64,000 nucleotides of DNA from positions 75,267,884-75,331,883 of the forward strand of contig CM043944.1 in NCBI GenBank assembly GCA_014529385.2, in the 5' to 3' direction. Made by a program: the position numbers and the translations under genes. The notes under the pieces are model-generated. The model was not told the origin of the DNA. It searched no databases and saw only the letters and a program-made list of their open reading frames with translations. The first letter of the stretch is position 1, and the number at the start of each line of letters is the position of its first letter. This document shows, one piece after another, positions 11,221 through 22,619 of this stretch. This DNA comes from Adiantum capillus-veneris (lineage: Eukaryota; Streptophyta; Polypodiopsida; Polypodiales; Pteridaceae).

Positions 11221-11722
11221 GCAATTTCTTCCACATGAATTGGAAGAAATAGGGCACATAGAGAATGGAGCAATACAAGCACATACGTGAAAGCAATGAG
11301 GAAAATAGAAATAAGGATATGTTTAAATCGGGTTTCTTTTAAAAATTTTGAAACACATGGAAGTGACCTCAACACACTTATTACACAAATCTCTCCAAGA
11401 AATTCCCCTAGATTTTAGCTGCCTGTGTAATTTTTCTTAAAATGAGTACTCTCACTAAGAAAGGGATTTAATAAAAAACCATTGGCACTTCTTTTGGAAA
11501 AATCCGTCCCTGAATGTTAGCTAAAAGGTAAGTAGAAGGACCAATTTCTTTCGCCACTTAAAAATGACCTAAATATCTCAACTTCAGCTTCCTTGGTCTC
11601 TATCCTAACTTGTTGTTATAAATCAGTACTGCCCAATCTCCTTTTGAAAAAAAATTATGCTTTGGGTTCATATCCACCTATGCTTGCCTTCTCCTTTGGA
11701 TTTCCTCTGTGGCATGGGTAGC
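11221..11722. other. Unassigned AT-rich stretch left of element C
   Basis: No coding frame or repeat partner seen. By position it could hold the 3' untranslated region or LTR of minus-strand element C, but no second copy is present to prove it. Confidence 0.4.
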
Positions 11723-12420
11723 CTAAATTCTGCTCTCCTCCAACTTCAAGAGTTTCTCTTGCCTAAGAGTGGAAGCATTATCACCTGATAACTTATATTT
11801 TATTGCAACCGTTAAACTTGGTACTAAAAATTTCATTGGCACAATGACCTTTAATCCATACACCATCTTCAATGGTTTCATTCCTGTACTAACCTTGAAT
11901 TCTATCATGAAAACCCACAATGCAGAATCCAATTTAGTGTCCCAATATTTTGTGCTTTTCTAAAACTATCCTTCTTGAGATTCTGATGAAGGCTTTATTA
12001 GTGGACTTTGCTTGACCATTGGCCTCAGAGTTATATATTATGGACCTCCTATGAATTATCATATGATATTCAGTCATTTTCCTCATCACCTTATTGATTA
12101 AGTAGACTCCTTGATTAGAGACCAACTCCATTGGACACCCAAACCTTATCGTTATGTTTTTGTACTTTGCCAAACTTTCTGTTTTATTGTCTTTCATTGC
12201 TTGTGCTTCCACCCAATTAGTGCACTAATCAATTTCCACTAAAATATATTTGTTACATGTAAACTTTAGAGTTGGTTTGGCAAGACCCACAAAATCAAGA
12301 CCCCACTTTTGAAAAGGCTCAAGTGGAAGAATTGGTTGCAAAGGCATCCTGTTTACATCCATTGGTTTGTCATCTCTTTGACAAGTCAAACAAGTCTTGG
12401 CATACAGATGAGAGCATCCT
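11723..12420 (-). pseudogene. Element C integrase
   Basis: Minus-strand coding from about 12420 (TCLTCQRDDKP, second half of the zinc finger, then DFVGLAKP with the first catalytic Asp) through 12212-11934 (FGCPMELVSNQG, where the second catalytic Asp has become Asn; then SEANGQAKSTN, where the catalytic Glu has become Lys) and 11932-11723 (GMKPLKMVYGLKVIVPMKF). Two catalytic positions are replaced, as well as frame breaks. Confidence 0.78.
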
Positions 12421-12605
12421 TAAACATTCAAGGGTACCATGACCAGCCTTTAAAAATTTCTTTGTTGTAATTTCTCCTTAAAAATGACCATCCGCATGTG
12501 CTTTAGTCAACATTGCTTTTTGTTCAAATTTTTGAACACATCTCCTCAAAATTTGATCAATTTCTCACTTATAAAGAACACCCATAATTGTTGTAAAGAA
12601 TCTAC

Positions 12606-14212
12606 TCATGCCATATTTTTCCTCTGCACTACTATCATCTCTTTGGGAAGAGCTCCCTCAAGTAAGAAGTACAACATATCTTCATACCATGAATCTTTTT
12701 CAACCACCAATTGTACTGGAAACATACCTTCATTAGGAAACTCATCAATCTCTTGAGCAGGGGGGCCTTCCGTAGCCAACCTACTCAAGTATTCTGCAAC
12801 CACTTGATCTTGTCCTGGCCTAAGTATTATTGAATAGTCAAATTCCTGCATCAACAGTATCCATCTAGCAAACCTTCCTGAAAGATGATGTTTGTTGACT
12901 AGGTATACCAAAGCTTGACGGTCCACATGAATCACCATTTTATTTTCTAGTAAGTAGTATCTAAATTTTTGTAATCTAAAAATCATCCCAAGACATCCCA
13001 CTTAGTCACTGTATAGTTCCTTTCTAAAGGTGTAAGCACCCTACTGGCATAATAAATTGGTTTGAACCACCCTTTATTGTTTCCTGCATCATAACTACTC
13101 CCATTGCTGCATGGGATGCATCCGCAAACAAATGAAATGGAAATCTCCAATCAGGAGGAATCAGTATGGGTGCAATCACCATCATATTTTTTAGCAGGTT
13201 AAAGGTAGTCTCCTGTTCTTCTTTCCATACAAAATCTACATCTTTTTTTATCAAATGTGTAAGTGGAAGACATACATGTGCTAGGTACCTCATGAACCTA
13301 CTATGTCACTTTCGAAGCCCTATAAAACTCATGATTTGCTTCATTATCTTTGGTGGTGAGGCTTTTAGGATGGCCTCCACTTTCCTTGGGTCAATTTCTA
13401 TCTCTTTTTTATTGATTATATGCCCTAACAAAGTATCACTCTTCACAACAAAGGCACATTTTGCAGGGTTAAGTGACAATCTAGATTCTCTACACTTTTC
13501 AAAACTCAATCTCAAATGCTTAAGATGGTCTTCCTTTTTCCCTAAGACATGGAAATCATCCAAAAATACTTTCATTAAGGTATTCATGTAAGGATCAAAC
13601 ACATCCATGACCCACTTCTAAAAAGTAGGTGGTGCATTCTTCAATTCAAAATTCATCACTGTGGAAGCATTCACTCCCCATTCAATTAAAAAAGTTGTTT
13701 TATCCATGTCCTTCAAGGCCATCTTGATCTGATTATATCCATGGAAACCATCCAAAGAATTATACATCTCCTCCCTAGATACTGTATCCAGCATTGTGTC
13801 AAAGTAGGGTAAAGGAAACGGTCCAGTAAGTGTGGCAACATTTTGTTTCCTATAGTCCACACACCCTTATTTTCCCATTCTTCTTTGGGACAACCACACT
13901 TGGTGATAAGCAGGTAACTTTATTTGTTAGGTAAATAAAACCAAATTCCAAAAATTTATTAATATCTTCTTTCACCTGTTTAGCATTATTGGGGCTCATC
14001 GTGTACCTCTGCTACTTCACTGGCACTACATCTATTTTCAATTTTATGGTGTGTTTGCATACAACTCGATCTGCTCCCTTCATATCAGTGTATGAGGAAG
14101 AAAAAAAATCCCTAGATTCCAATAATAAGTCTTTCAATGCCTTCTTAAACTCATTATTTAATTCAGTAGATACTATTATCATTTTGGGGTCACCTTCATC
14201 TCCCAAATTCAT
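12606..14212 (-). pseudogene. Element C reverse transcriptase and RNase H
   Basis: Pieces on the minus strand: 14012-14212 (linker), 13618-13860 (MDYRKQNV, SLDGFHGYNQIKM), 13306-13608 (palm with VFLDDF catalytic motif, then LLGHIINKKEIEIDP), 13024-13293 (connection and RNase H start, FADASHAAMGVV) and 12606-13001 (RNase H end, RFARWILLMQEFDYSI and AEYLSRL). Five frame pieces in correct order show a single decayed pol gene. Confidence 0.83.
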
Positions 14213-14474
14213 TTTCTCCGGGTCATCTTTTCTTACTCAATATTCTTGGACATATGCTCTTGAAACATTCTTTTTTCATGCTTAATGGCTTCAATTACTT
14301 CATGTTCATCTTCCAATCTCTAGTCTTTGGTTGTTTTAATTGTTTTTTGTCTGCTTTCTTTCAAGTTCACTTTAGGTGCCTATGTTTGAACTTCAACTGA
14401 ATCTGCAATCTTTTGCACATCTACCTCAAAAATGGGAACACCTGATGCATTTCTTGGAAGAAACTCCTCTTCAT

Positions 14475-14638
14475 CATCTTCCTCAATGGCTTCACCCATA
14501 TTAATCCCTTCTGCATACAAAGGTCTAAATCCAGGTGGAATAGTATTCTTTGGAACCATCTTCCTCAATGGCTTCACCCATATTAATCCCTTCTGCATAC
14601 AAAGGTCTAAATCCAAGTGGAATAGTATTCTTTGGAAC
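14475..14638. repeat. 82-bp tandem duplication in element C
   Basis: 14475-14556 and 14557-14638 are near-identical direct repeats of 82 bp. Since 82 is not a multiple of three, the duplication itself shifts the frame of the linker between protease and reverse transcriptase. Confidence 0.9.
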
Positions 14639-14698
14639 CATCTGCATCTTGACCTTCTTTTTTTTCTACTTAATTACAATTGTGTAGGCGCCCCGTAA

Positions 14699-14962
14699 CT
14701 ACTTCACTTTAGTTGCCCTTAGCCATGGCCTTCCCAAAATCATTGTGTAAGACCATGTTGACTCTTCCAACTTCAAGACAAAAAAATCCACAAAAGTTAG
14801 TCCTACCACACTTATTGTCTCAGTTATGAGAATACCCAAAGGTTGTACTCTTCTGTGGTTAGCCATTTTGACTTGAAAAGGTATTGGTATCCATTTCTTG
14901 AGATTCAACTTCTTACAAATTGATTCTATAAGGATGTTCACACCCGAACCTCCATCTACCAA
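14699..14962 (-). pseudogene. Element C aspartic protease
   Basis: Active-site segment MVDGGSGVNILIE, then KMANHRRVQPLGI and the terminal MILGRPWLRA motif. It has the same layout as the element B protease but a clearly different sequence. It is in order between gag and reverse transcriptase. Confidence 0.8.
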
Positions 14963-15055
14963 TACATCTCATAGATAAACCTTCCCAATGAAGATATTTA
15001 TCATAGGCACTTTGTAGTCTACATCCAATTATCTCCACAATCGACCCGTGCCAAA

Positions 15056-17057
15056 TCAATTTATTGTTTTTCCCCTTTTGTTTACCTTCTTTCTCCTTGA
15101 TTTGACTTGTAGGTTTCCTAAAAACTTTTGACTAAAATGAGGAACTAATTTCAATAATTGCCCTTTTACTGAAATGCGTCCTTCCATCAAAGATTCAAAG
15201 AGGTCATCTGATAATTCCTTATCAGGTATTTCCTTGGAACTATCTGCTTGTTGGAAAGGATCTAATTTCTCAAATTCTAAAGATTTTTTGCCCAGATTCT
15301 CCAACTTTGCCTACATTTTCCTTGGTGGCCATGTATTTGTAGACTTAATTGTATCTTGATTTAACTAAATCTCCTTTAGCACTCCCAGTCTAATCTTATC
15401 TTGAACTTCCTAGTCAATAGCACCTTTTGACTATTTCCTTTTTTCCTATGTTTTGCCTTCAGCTCCCCTTTTGACCTAGTTATTGCGAACCTTTCCACTT
15501 CCAAAGGTTTCTCCTAGAAATCTTCAATATTGATACATTCAGGGAAGTCACACTGAAAACAATGCAAGGTGTCACTTTTTGCTTTTGTCATTCCTGCATG
15601 AACAGGTTGTGTCCAAGTTTCCTCTATTTACTTATTTGTTTGCTACTTAACTGTAGGAGATATCTCCTCCAAAATAATTGCATTTACATGAGCACGTTCT
15701 TTCATTCTCCCATCATTGGAGGAATAACCTCCTGTGTTTGTAAAGGTATAATTAAGAATTGGAATTTCCCTCTCATTCCTATGTTTGCACCACACTTCAC
15801 ATGTAGGTTTCTACCTATCCCAAAGATCCATAGTAAGTACATGGTTGCATTGGATTATTTTGTTGTTGATATTTCTGCACATTTTGCCAATTCCCTTGCT
15901 AAAATGTCATTGATGGACCTGTATTCTAAAATCTAGTCCTGAAGGGTTGTGGTCCCACCAAATTCGCCCCTGATTCCATTTTTGCAAGAATATGTTTGGT
16001 CTCCTTCTCCTCAAATCAGTATTATAATAACAATTTTCTTAATCATTCCTAGGTCTCTTGCATGCTTGGAAAAATGATGGTTTCGAGGGACTTGCAAATG
16101 GTGAAGATTGGATCTCTTTTAACTTCTCCAAAATCAATCTATTCATGTTAGAGGTCTCTTTAAAATCTGCTTTACCATTGCTCTTCTTCCCTTTACTCTT
16201 CTACTTATTTGGCTTAACATCCTTCTTTTTCTTTGATCTCTTTTTATTCTTTGCACTCATGTATCTTCTTTATCTTCATCAGTGTTTGACTCCTTATCGG
16301 AATTAGATTTTGAATCTTCATCTTGATCCTCATCTAGATCTTCCTCTTCTAAATCTAAATCCTGCTTGGATTTCTTCTTCTTACTCTTCTTTTGCTCACT
16401 TGTCCCATATCTTCTTTTAGATATCATTGCTCCATCCACCAACTTTCCAAAGTCATGTGGTTGGGTAAGAGGTGTATGGCAACAATAGCACTCTTAAGCT
16501 GCTTCCTCAAACCTCTATAAAGTAATCACCCAACTGCTCCAAGGATGGTCTCTGATTTTCTCTCAATCAATTCATCAGGTTCCTAAACTGTTGTGCATAA
16601 TCTTCCTCCAATAAATTTTTTTGTTCCCTAAATCTTTTCTTCCCTAAATCTTTTTAAACATCAAATCTTCAAATTATCACAATCTAGAAAAGCTATAATT
16701 TCATACAACATGAATCATGTCATGGCTTTCACTTGCAGTGTGGCTGCAAAATGCTCCTTCTTGATTGCATCATTATATATAGCACATCATACCTAGTTGC
16801 AGAGACCACCTAGTCTCAACGTGCCCCACATGGCTGTCAAAAGCATCCTGGCATTCTTTCCCATTGAATTTTGATGCTCCTACTTTAGGGTTGGGTGGTG
16901 GGAGTTGAGCCATTACTAGTGGTGGAGGAGGTGGTTGGCCCCCCACTAGGTTATTAAATGTGACCGGTGGTAATGGGGGTAATTGGAATTGAGATGGTTG
17001 AAACCTAAATTCCCTTCTTACCCTTAAAATTGGTGGACTACCTAAACTCCAACCCAT
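15056..17057 (-). pseudogene. Element C gag and linker
   Basis: Several short minus-strand frames. 16773-17057 has a proline-rich N-terminal segment (QLPPLPPVTF, GGQPPPPPLVMAQLPPPNP) followed by SKFNGKECQDAF, which matches the gag start of Ty3/gypsy elements. 16257-16442 is a Lys/Glu/Asp-rich acidic stretch. 15056-15304 is a linker with no recognised domain. No intact zinc knuckle was found. Confidence 0.65.
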
Positions 17058-17225
17058 TGGTGGAGAACCCTTTCAGGATCGTCTAGGGTCCTTCCTTGCT
17101 CTTCTGGGTTGGGTGAAGAACTCTCCCTTGCTTCATGTTCTTGGTTTACCCTTGTATGGCTAGACTCTTATGACTATGTCCCCTCAATAATTGGTGGCAA
17201 CCCTGTGATCACTACAACTTTAAGG

Positions 17226-17826
17226 ATATCATCCCCTTCATCTCCTAGAGAACCTTGTAGTCAACGGTGTACTAGACGACCTATTCATTATATGCACCGC
17301 TATTATAATAGCCTCTCCCCAAAACACTTGAGGTAAATTTACCATAGAGAGCATGAAACTGACTCTCTCTTGAATAGTTCTATTTGTGCGCTTAACAACT
17401 CTATTCTGAGTATATGTGTATGGCGTAGTAAACTATCTCCTAATGCCTTGTTTTCTACAAAAGTCGTTAATCTCGGTGGAGACTCACTCTCCTACATTGT
17501 CAATTAGCAAAGCCTTCAACTTCTTGCCTGATTGGTTTTCTACCATAGCTAGGGATTTTTGGAAGACATTAAAAGATTTCTCTTTCCTTTTCAAAAGATG
17601 GATCCACAACTTTCAAGTAGAGTTATTTATGAGAGTGAGGAAATATAATGCCCCCCCTAGAGAATTATGTAGCATAGGCCCACAAATATTACTACAAACC
17701 AAATATACAAGATTCCCTAACTTTCTATCCAATGGCAATGAGGTAATCCTGGTCTGTTTCCTACAAACGCAATGCTCACACAAACTAAAATCAAAACACA
17801 ATGATATAACCAAAATGCTATAACTT
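17226..17826 (-). pseudogene. Element E pre-integrase and integrase
   Basis: Minus-strand reading gives LCEHCVCRKQTRI (pre-integrase zinc motif), NICGPMLHNSLGGALYFLT (integrase start; the usual first catalytic Asp position reads Asn in VCSNICGP), KKLKALLIDNVGES (second Asp region) and RTIQERVSFMLSMVNLPQ. The order is that of copia integrases. Frame breaks occur, and the downstream pol is absent. Confidence 0.8.
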
Positions 17827-17831
17827 CTTCA
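17827..17831. repeat. Target site duplication of element G, left copy (CTTCA)
   Basis: CTTCA immediately left of the TGTTGGGG LTR start, matched by CTTCA at 21393-21397 immediately right of the other LTR. Confidence 0.85.
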
Positions 17832-18022
17832 TGTTGGGGTAAAGCCCCATGTGGCTGGTTAGGCCAAGCGCCCACCCACCATAATTATTCATTATGTACA
17901 TAATAGAATAAGGGAGCTCATATATTGTAAGTGAGTTTTAGCCCCTGCAAACACAAGTCTCTTGTTCTCCTCCCTTGTCCATTGCTACACACACTACACA
18001 TGATCCCACTCGCGCACTTCCA
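17832..18022 (+). repeat. Element G 5' LTR
   Basis: 191 bp, TGTTGGGGTAAAGCCCC … CACTTCCA. It aligns with 21212-21392 over the whole length; both contain the shared block TATGTACATAATAGAATAAG. The length and the start resemble the element E LTR, so the two families are related. Confidence 0.92.
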
Positions 18023-18023
18023 C

Positions 18024-18036
18024 TGGTATTAGAGCT
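18024..18036 (+). promoter_or_regulatory. Element G primer binding site
   Basis: TGGTATTAGAGCT, one base after the LTR. It differs at one base from the canonical initiator-Met tRNA primer site TGGTATCAGAGC. Confidence 0.85.
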
Positions 18037-19509
18037 CATGGCGATTGCGGAGAGCATATCGACATTGTGGTGGAGATTGTGGTGAAGCTGTGAAATTTTC
18101 AACACTATTTTGTAGCAGCATTTTGACTTAGTAAAAGATTGATTTTAGCTTGATTACTTAGCCTCGTACCAAAAACGTTGTGGTCTACAATTTTCCAATT
18201 GAAAGTTTTTCCAAATTCAGCAAAGATTTTGTTGTATGTTTGGCAGATTGTCTGCACGTCTAAGGTACAGAGCTGCAGATTTTTACTTATTTGATTTGAC
18301 CTATAAAAACAGCCCATTCCAAGTCTATTCCCACAATTTTTGATCTTTTTTTTAGATCTACAATTTTGCCAAAGGAAGTTTCTGAAAATTCTGAATGGAT
18401 TGAGAGATATGGGTTGACCGGCTATAGGGTGTTCTGAAAGTTGAAGATTATGTATACCTATTGTGATGATTTGCTACACTCTGAGAGCTCATATTGAGCT
18501 TTTTCATTCTCTTGTTTTGTGCATTGATGTTTTTCTCTCAGTGAAGAGAGTGTGGGTTGCGATTTTCAACAAATTTATGCGCATACGTTGAGAATACTTT
18601 GTGGATGTATGTATTCTTGTGGACTCTCAGGATTCAAGAGTCGATTCATCACAGGTTATGTGCATTGACTTATGTAATTAAGCAGATTTCAAGAGTGTGG
18701 TGCATGGATTACAAAGAGTTTTCAAGCATTTTTATCATGATTGTGAGCTGAATTTTCAGCTGATTTGGATGCTCATTTGATACACATTTTGTGCATCGTT
18801 GATGCTTGTTTATATTGCCATATGGATGCACATGATGTGCACTTTTCAGAGAATGATATTTTTTGCCTTGTAATGGAATATTTGGGCTGATTTTCAGTTT
18901 TGTCTTGAGCATAAATTTGTGCCATATTTTAATTGGTTTTCATCTAAGTTTATGCTAGTATATGCCTCGCTTGTAGAGTGCGATTGATGCACTTTGTGTT
19001 TCGGATTACAAGATTGTGTTCCATGTTTAGGGAGTTGAAACTTTGGGGCAGCTCATGTATGCTTGAATGCAAATTTTGTGCATGATTTTCTCATGGTTTT
19101 GAGCATGTTTATGGCATGTATGGTTATTATGGTTAGATAGCCAAATACTACCAAAACTCTCCCATATTTTTCTTGCGAGTTTATTTGTTTATGTGCATGG
19201 TTTGCATTTGGCACTAAGTGGTTGCTTTTCCATAGTGGTTTGGCATCACATTGTGAGAGTGTTTGATCACCAGATTATGTCCTCTGACATGTATGTGGTA
19301 ATCTCTTCAGGAGGGAGATTGTTGATAATAGATTTATTGATTACCACATAATTCTCTTGGATTAGAGCAGGTTTTTGTGGCATCATTTAAGCGGTTTTTC
19401 TCACTTGTTTTGTTAAATTGATCACCATATTTGTTGACAATTCTCTTAGACATCTTATGCTAATTTATGTTTTATTTTGACAATACTTGGTGTATGAGTT
19501 AGTCGTGCT
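18037..19509 (+). other. Element G leader, non-coding, with a possible nested LTR
   Basis: No protein seen. At 19308-19318 a purine run (AGGAGGGAGA) precedes TGTTGATAATAG at 19320; a stretch from there to TTGTAACA at 19554 begins TGTT and ends AACA like an LTR. The leader may therefore contain the 3' end of another copia element. No partner LTR was found in the window. Confidence 0.5.
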
Positions 19510-20273
19510 TTGGCTATTGTCAAAATTGATCTATTTGTGCTTGATCTTGTAACAGGTTATTGCCATGGATTTGGCATGTATATCATTGTTAGGGTTTATG
19601 GTTATGGTTCAAACTTTGAGCATTGGAAAGCAGGTATGCATGATTCATTGACTCAATTGGGCCAAGTGTTGCCACTACAGGGCATGGATGCTAGGCCAAA
19701 CTCTATGACTGCCGATGAGTGGGAGAACTTGGATGAGCTTGCACATTTGACGATCATGTTACACCTTGGGGTGGATCTGTCTATCACATTGGTTTGGAGG
19801 CATGTACAGCTAGAGATTTATGGCAAAGATTGTGCAATGCTTTTAGCACAGATGAGTCTAGAGAGATGCCTACAATCAAAGGACGATCTTGCAGACATAG
19901 AGATACTATGTGTTGGCATTGTGGTCATACAAGGCATGTACATAGGTGTTGTTTTTGGTGGAGGAGACAACGCAGGAAACAACACAAGAGGGATGCTATC
20001 ACTTTGGATGATGTGGGAGTAGATGTAGCGTATGTGGCTACGCATGATCGAGATCAAGATTTTACTTCCATGTTTACTCTTGACTTTCTTATGTCGGTTT
20101 TTGATGACACATTACCTTCGCATTGGATATTAGATGTGAGTGCTAGGTTTCACGTCACACCTAGTTGTGAGTGGTTTAGCACATATGCTAGTGGTATGCT
20201 TGGAAGACTGTGTCTAGCTGATGGTTTAGTACATGACATAGTTAGTGCAGAAGATATCAGGCTATCATTGTAG
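19510..20273 (+). pseudogene. Element G gag and protease remnant
   Basis: Two overlapping frames (19510-20022, then 19794-20273) together give a copia gag: SNFEHWKAGMHDSLTQLG, DEWENLDELAHLTIMLHL, then after a frameshift near 19800 ARDLWQRLCNAF, a CCHC knuckle CWHCGHTRHVHRCC, and a protease region HWILDVSARFHVTPSCEWFS. The protease active site DSGA reads DVSA, so it is inactive. Confidence 0.82.
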
Positions 20274-20753
20274 AGTGGTGCATCATATGTGTTGCAAGAT
20301 GTACGCCATGTGCCAAGTTTCATGAAGAGCTTGATCTGTATGAGTCGGTACGAGACAGCCGAGGTAGTGCTAGATGAGCATAGTTTTAGGTTGCAACATG
20401 GATAGCTAGTCATACAAGAGGTGCTATGTTGGCATGATTCATGCGATGTGAGTACGTCACGTGCGAGACCGCACTATCTTTGTGAGTATGCAGCCATGCA
20501 CAGAGATGAGGCATGTCTCCTTTGCGGATAGGTTGCATGATGCTCCATTTTGTGAGCATGTTGAGCCAGTTGTGCAGCACGTCATGTCATTCTTGGATAT
20601 GATGATGGATATGGATAGCTTGAGTGTTGAGGATTCAGCCATGATTCATTCATTCATGGATATGCTTAGGCCACAGGCTGATGTGTGTGAGTTGGAGCTG
20701 GGCATTGCTCTTGCCACACAGGGTTTAGGACAGGAGATTCTCTTGGTGCGCAT

Positions 20754-21128
20754 GTGACATGCGATGGACACAAGGATGGACTCCAAGGATCGAAGTTTAG
20801 GTGTCAGGGTGATTTCCATGAGTGGTGTTCTGAGCCAGATTTGACAGAGATGGTCAAATTGGTAGAGACTTCCAGGATTGCATCAGCATTTGGGAGTCTC
20901 ATGTACGAGATACTAATCTTGAGACCCGAGATTGCATTTCCAGTGGAACCAGTCAGTCATGCAATGAATAACGTTGGCCTTGAGCATAGGGGCACTTTGC
21001 AACGTATGGTGAGATACCTGCAAGATATGTGCAGCTTTGATGAGGAGTATGGTGTTGATTGCTCTATATTAACTCTACGATTAGAGCTGGATGCAGACAA
21101 ATTCAGTGAGCCAGTGGGTGTTGGCTGA
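20754..21128 (+). pseudogene. Element G RNase H-region remnant
   Basis: SRIASAFGSLMYEILILRPEI and LQRMVRYLQDM match the start of the copia RNase H region (ASAIGSLMYA…RPDIA, …RYLKGT). It follows the protease by only about 480 bp, so integrase and most of reverse transcriptase (normally about 2.5 kb) were deleted. 20274-20753 is poorly conserved; a frame of 98 codons there matches nothing I know. Confidence 0.72.
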
Positions 21129-21211
21129 GGTCATACTTATGATGGCGTTGTACAGGTTTTGTACGATTTTCTTTTCTCTCTCACGAACACATTGGCCTTT
21201 ATGTGGAAGGT

Positions 21212-21392
21212 TGTTGGAGTAAAGCCCCATGTGGCCGGTTAGGCCAGGTGCTTGGCCACTATACTTATTCATTATGTACATAATAGAATAAGGGGGCTCA
21301 CATATTGTGAGTGAGTTTTAGCCCCTGCAAACACAAGTCTCCTCTTCTCCATTGTTGCACACACTCACACACGCTCCCGCTCGCCCACTTCA
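21212..21392 (+). repeat. Element G 3' LTR
   Basis: 181 bp, TGTTGGAGTAAAGCCCC … CCCACTTCA, partner of 17832-18022. It is preceded by a short purine run (GGAAGG) as polypurine tract and followed by CTTCA. Confidence 0.92.
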
Positions 21393-21653
21393 CTTCATTC
21401 CTTTTTTACTCATATGACCAAGCCAACGATGCCACAACTCAGTAGAAGACAACTAGGCTACATAGATTGAGTTCTCTTTCACACTAGAGACATACAAAGA
21501 TTACAATGAGCCAAGATTTTGGCCTTTGAGTATGACTAAGCTACCTTTTTTTATTAGCCAAGAACAATCGCCAAACATTGTAGTATAGCCCAAATCATCA
21601 AGTTGTCTTGCTCAAACCAAGCTTTTAGTTAGCTTTGGCACAAGTTTGACACC

Positions 21654-21873
21654 TCACGGCATGAACTCAGCACCATTGCACATACACAACTTCACATCTC
21701 CAATGCCACATAATCTTAAGCTGATGAGAGTCACCCAGCTTAATTGAACCATGTGTAGAAGCATAATTTGAGAACCACTCCTTGTGAGAAGTAACATGAA
21801 AACTGGCACCTGAGTCAATGATCCAATTTTGTGCATAGCATTTGTCAAGAGCTAGTAATGCCTTTCGACTCAA
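21654..21873 (-). pseudogene. Element E protease
   Basis: WIIDSGASFHVTSHKEWFSNY is a typical copia protease with the intact DSGA active site; the frame changes a few codons later (KLGDSHQLKIMWHW). It lies between gag (right) and the interrupted pre-integrase region (left). Confidence 0.85.
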
Positions 21874-22086
21874 ATTAAAAGTGAAAACTAGTCATTTGAT
21901 GGCTATGGCACGTCAAGAACAACATCAACATTTGGAGACCTAACAACATGGAGCTCCCCTATCTTCGCACTGCTTTTAAAAGGTGTAGGACTTACAACAA
22001 TGGCTTTACCCTTTTTCTCTTTGCAATAAACGATAATCTTTTTTCATGTGTCCTTTTCTTGTGACAATGGTAGCATTCAGTGTTCC

Positions 22087-22491
22087 TTAAGTCACATCCA
22101 TGACTCTTGCTATGTGCATTCTTGCAATCCTGAGGACAATTGCAACTACGACTAGGACCTCTTTTTTATTGATCGTTTTCCTGGCTTCTTCCACTAGCCG
22201 TATATGCATCACCATGCCTAGTAGTGTCAAGAGATTAATGTTGAATCTCTTTCGTGAGAAAAGCACTGGTAACATCATTGAAAACAAGCTTGACCTAAGG
22301 GACAGAGTTACTAATGGTAGTGTTAAATGTATCCCATGATGCAAGCAAAGAGCATAGCAAGAAAATGTATTGAACTCATTTAAGTGTGAATTGACACTGC
22401 TACGCTCTTTCATATTCAAACACATAAGCTTTTTCATTAAAAACAATTTGTTCGATGCACTCTTACCATCCCAAGCTGAGCAAAAAGACAC
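22087..22491 (-). pseudogene. Element E gag, C-terminal part
   Basis: AWDGKSASNKLFLMKKLMCL and NMKERSSVNSHLNEFNT are hallmark copia gag sequences. The later part of the frame is shifted. A knuckle-like Cys/His region lies near 22040-22130 in another frame. The N-terminal part of the same gag is at 24594-24890, on the other side of insert H. Confidence 0.83.
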
Positions 22492-22619
22492 CCTTAATTA
22501 CTTTGTAGTAGTCGTAGTCATGATGCTCTACAACCACAAGGGGAAACTCAACCACGACACACGGTTTTTGGATTTAACACCGCCCGAGGAAATTTAATGG
22601 CATTTGCTATCAACTTGGT

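Larger units (their letters stand above)
11723..17225 (-). mobile_element. Element C: decayed Ty3/gypsy retrotransposon
   Basis: Minus-strand order from right to left: gag, protease, reverse transcriptase, RNase H, integrase. All frames are broken by stops and frameshifts and no LTR pair is recognisable. The right edge abuts copia integrase sequence near 17225. The protease (VDGGSGVNILI) and FLDD reverse transcriptase show it is a different family from A and B. Confidence 0.8.
17832..21392 (+). mobile_element. Element G: complete, internally deleted Ty1/copia derivative
   Basis: Bounded by LTRs 17832-18022 and 21212-21392, both starting TGTTGG and ending CA, with 5-bp target duplications CTTCA on both sides. 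A primer site TGGTATTAGAGCT follows the 5' LTR. Inside, gag and protease remnants are followed directly by an RNase H-like end; integrase and most of reverse transcriptase are missing. It sits inside element E between protease and integrase, and E coding sequence resumes on either side. The LTRs are visibly diverged, so the insertion is not recent. Confidence 0.9.

Noticed and set aside
18024-18036. Part of a tRNA gene
   Set aside because: Only the 13-base primer complement is present next to an LTR; there is no cloverleaf sequence around it.
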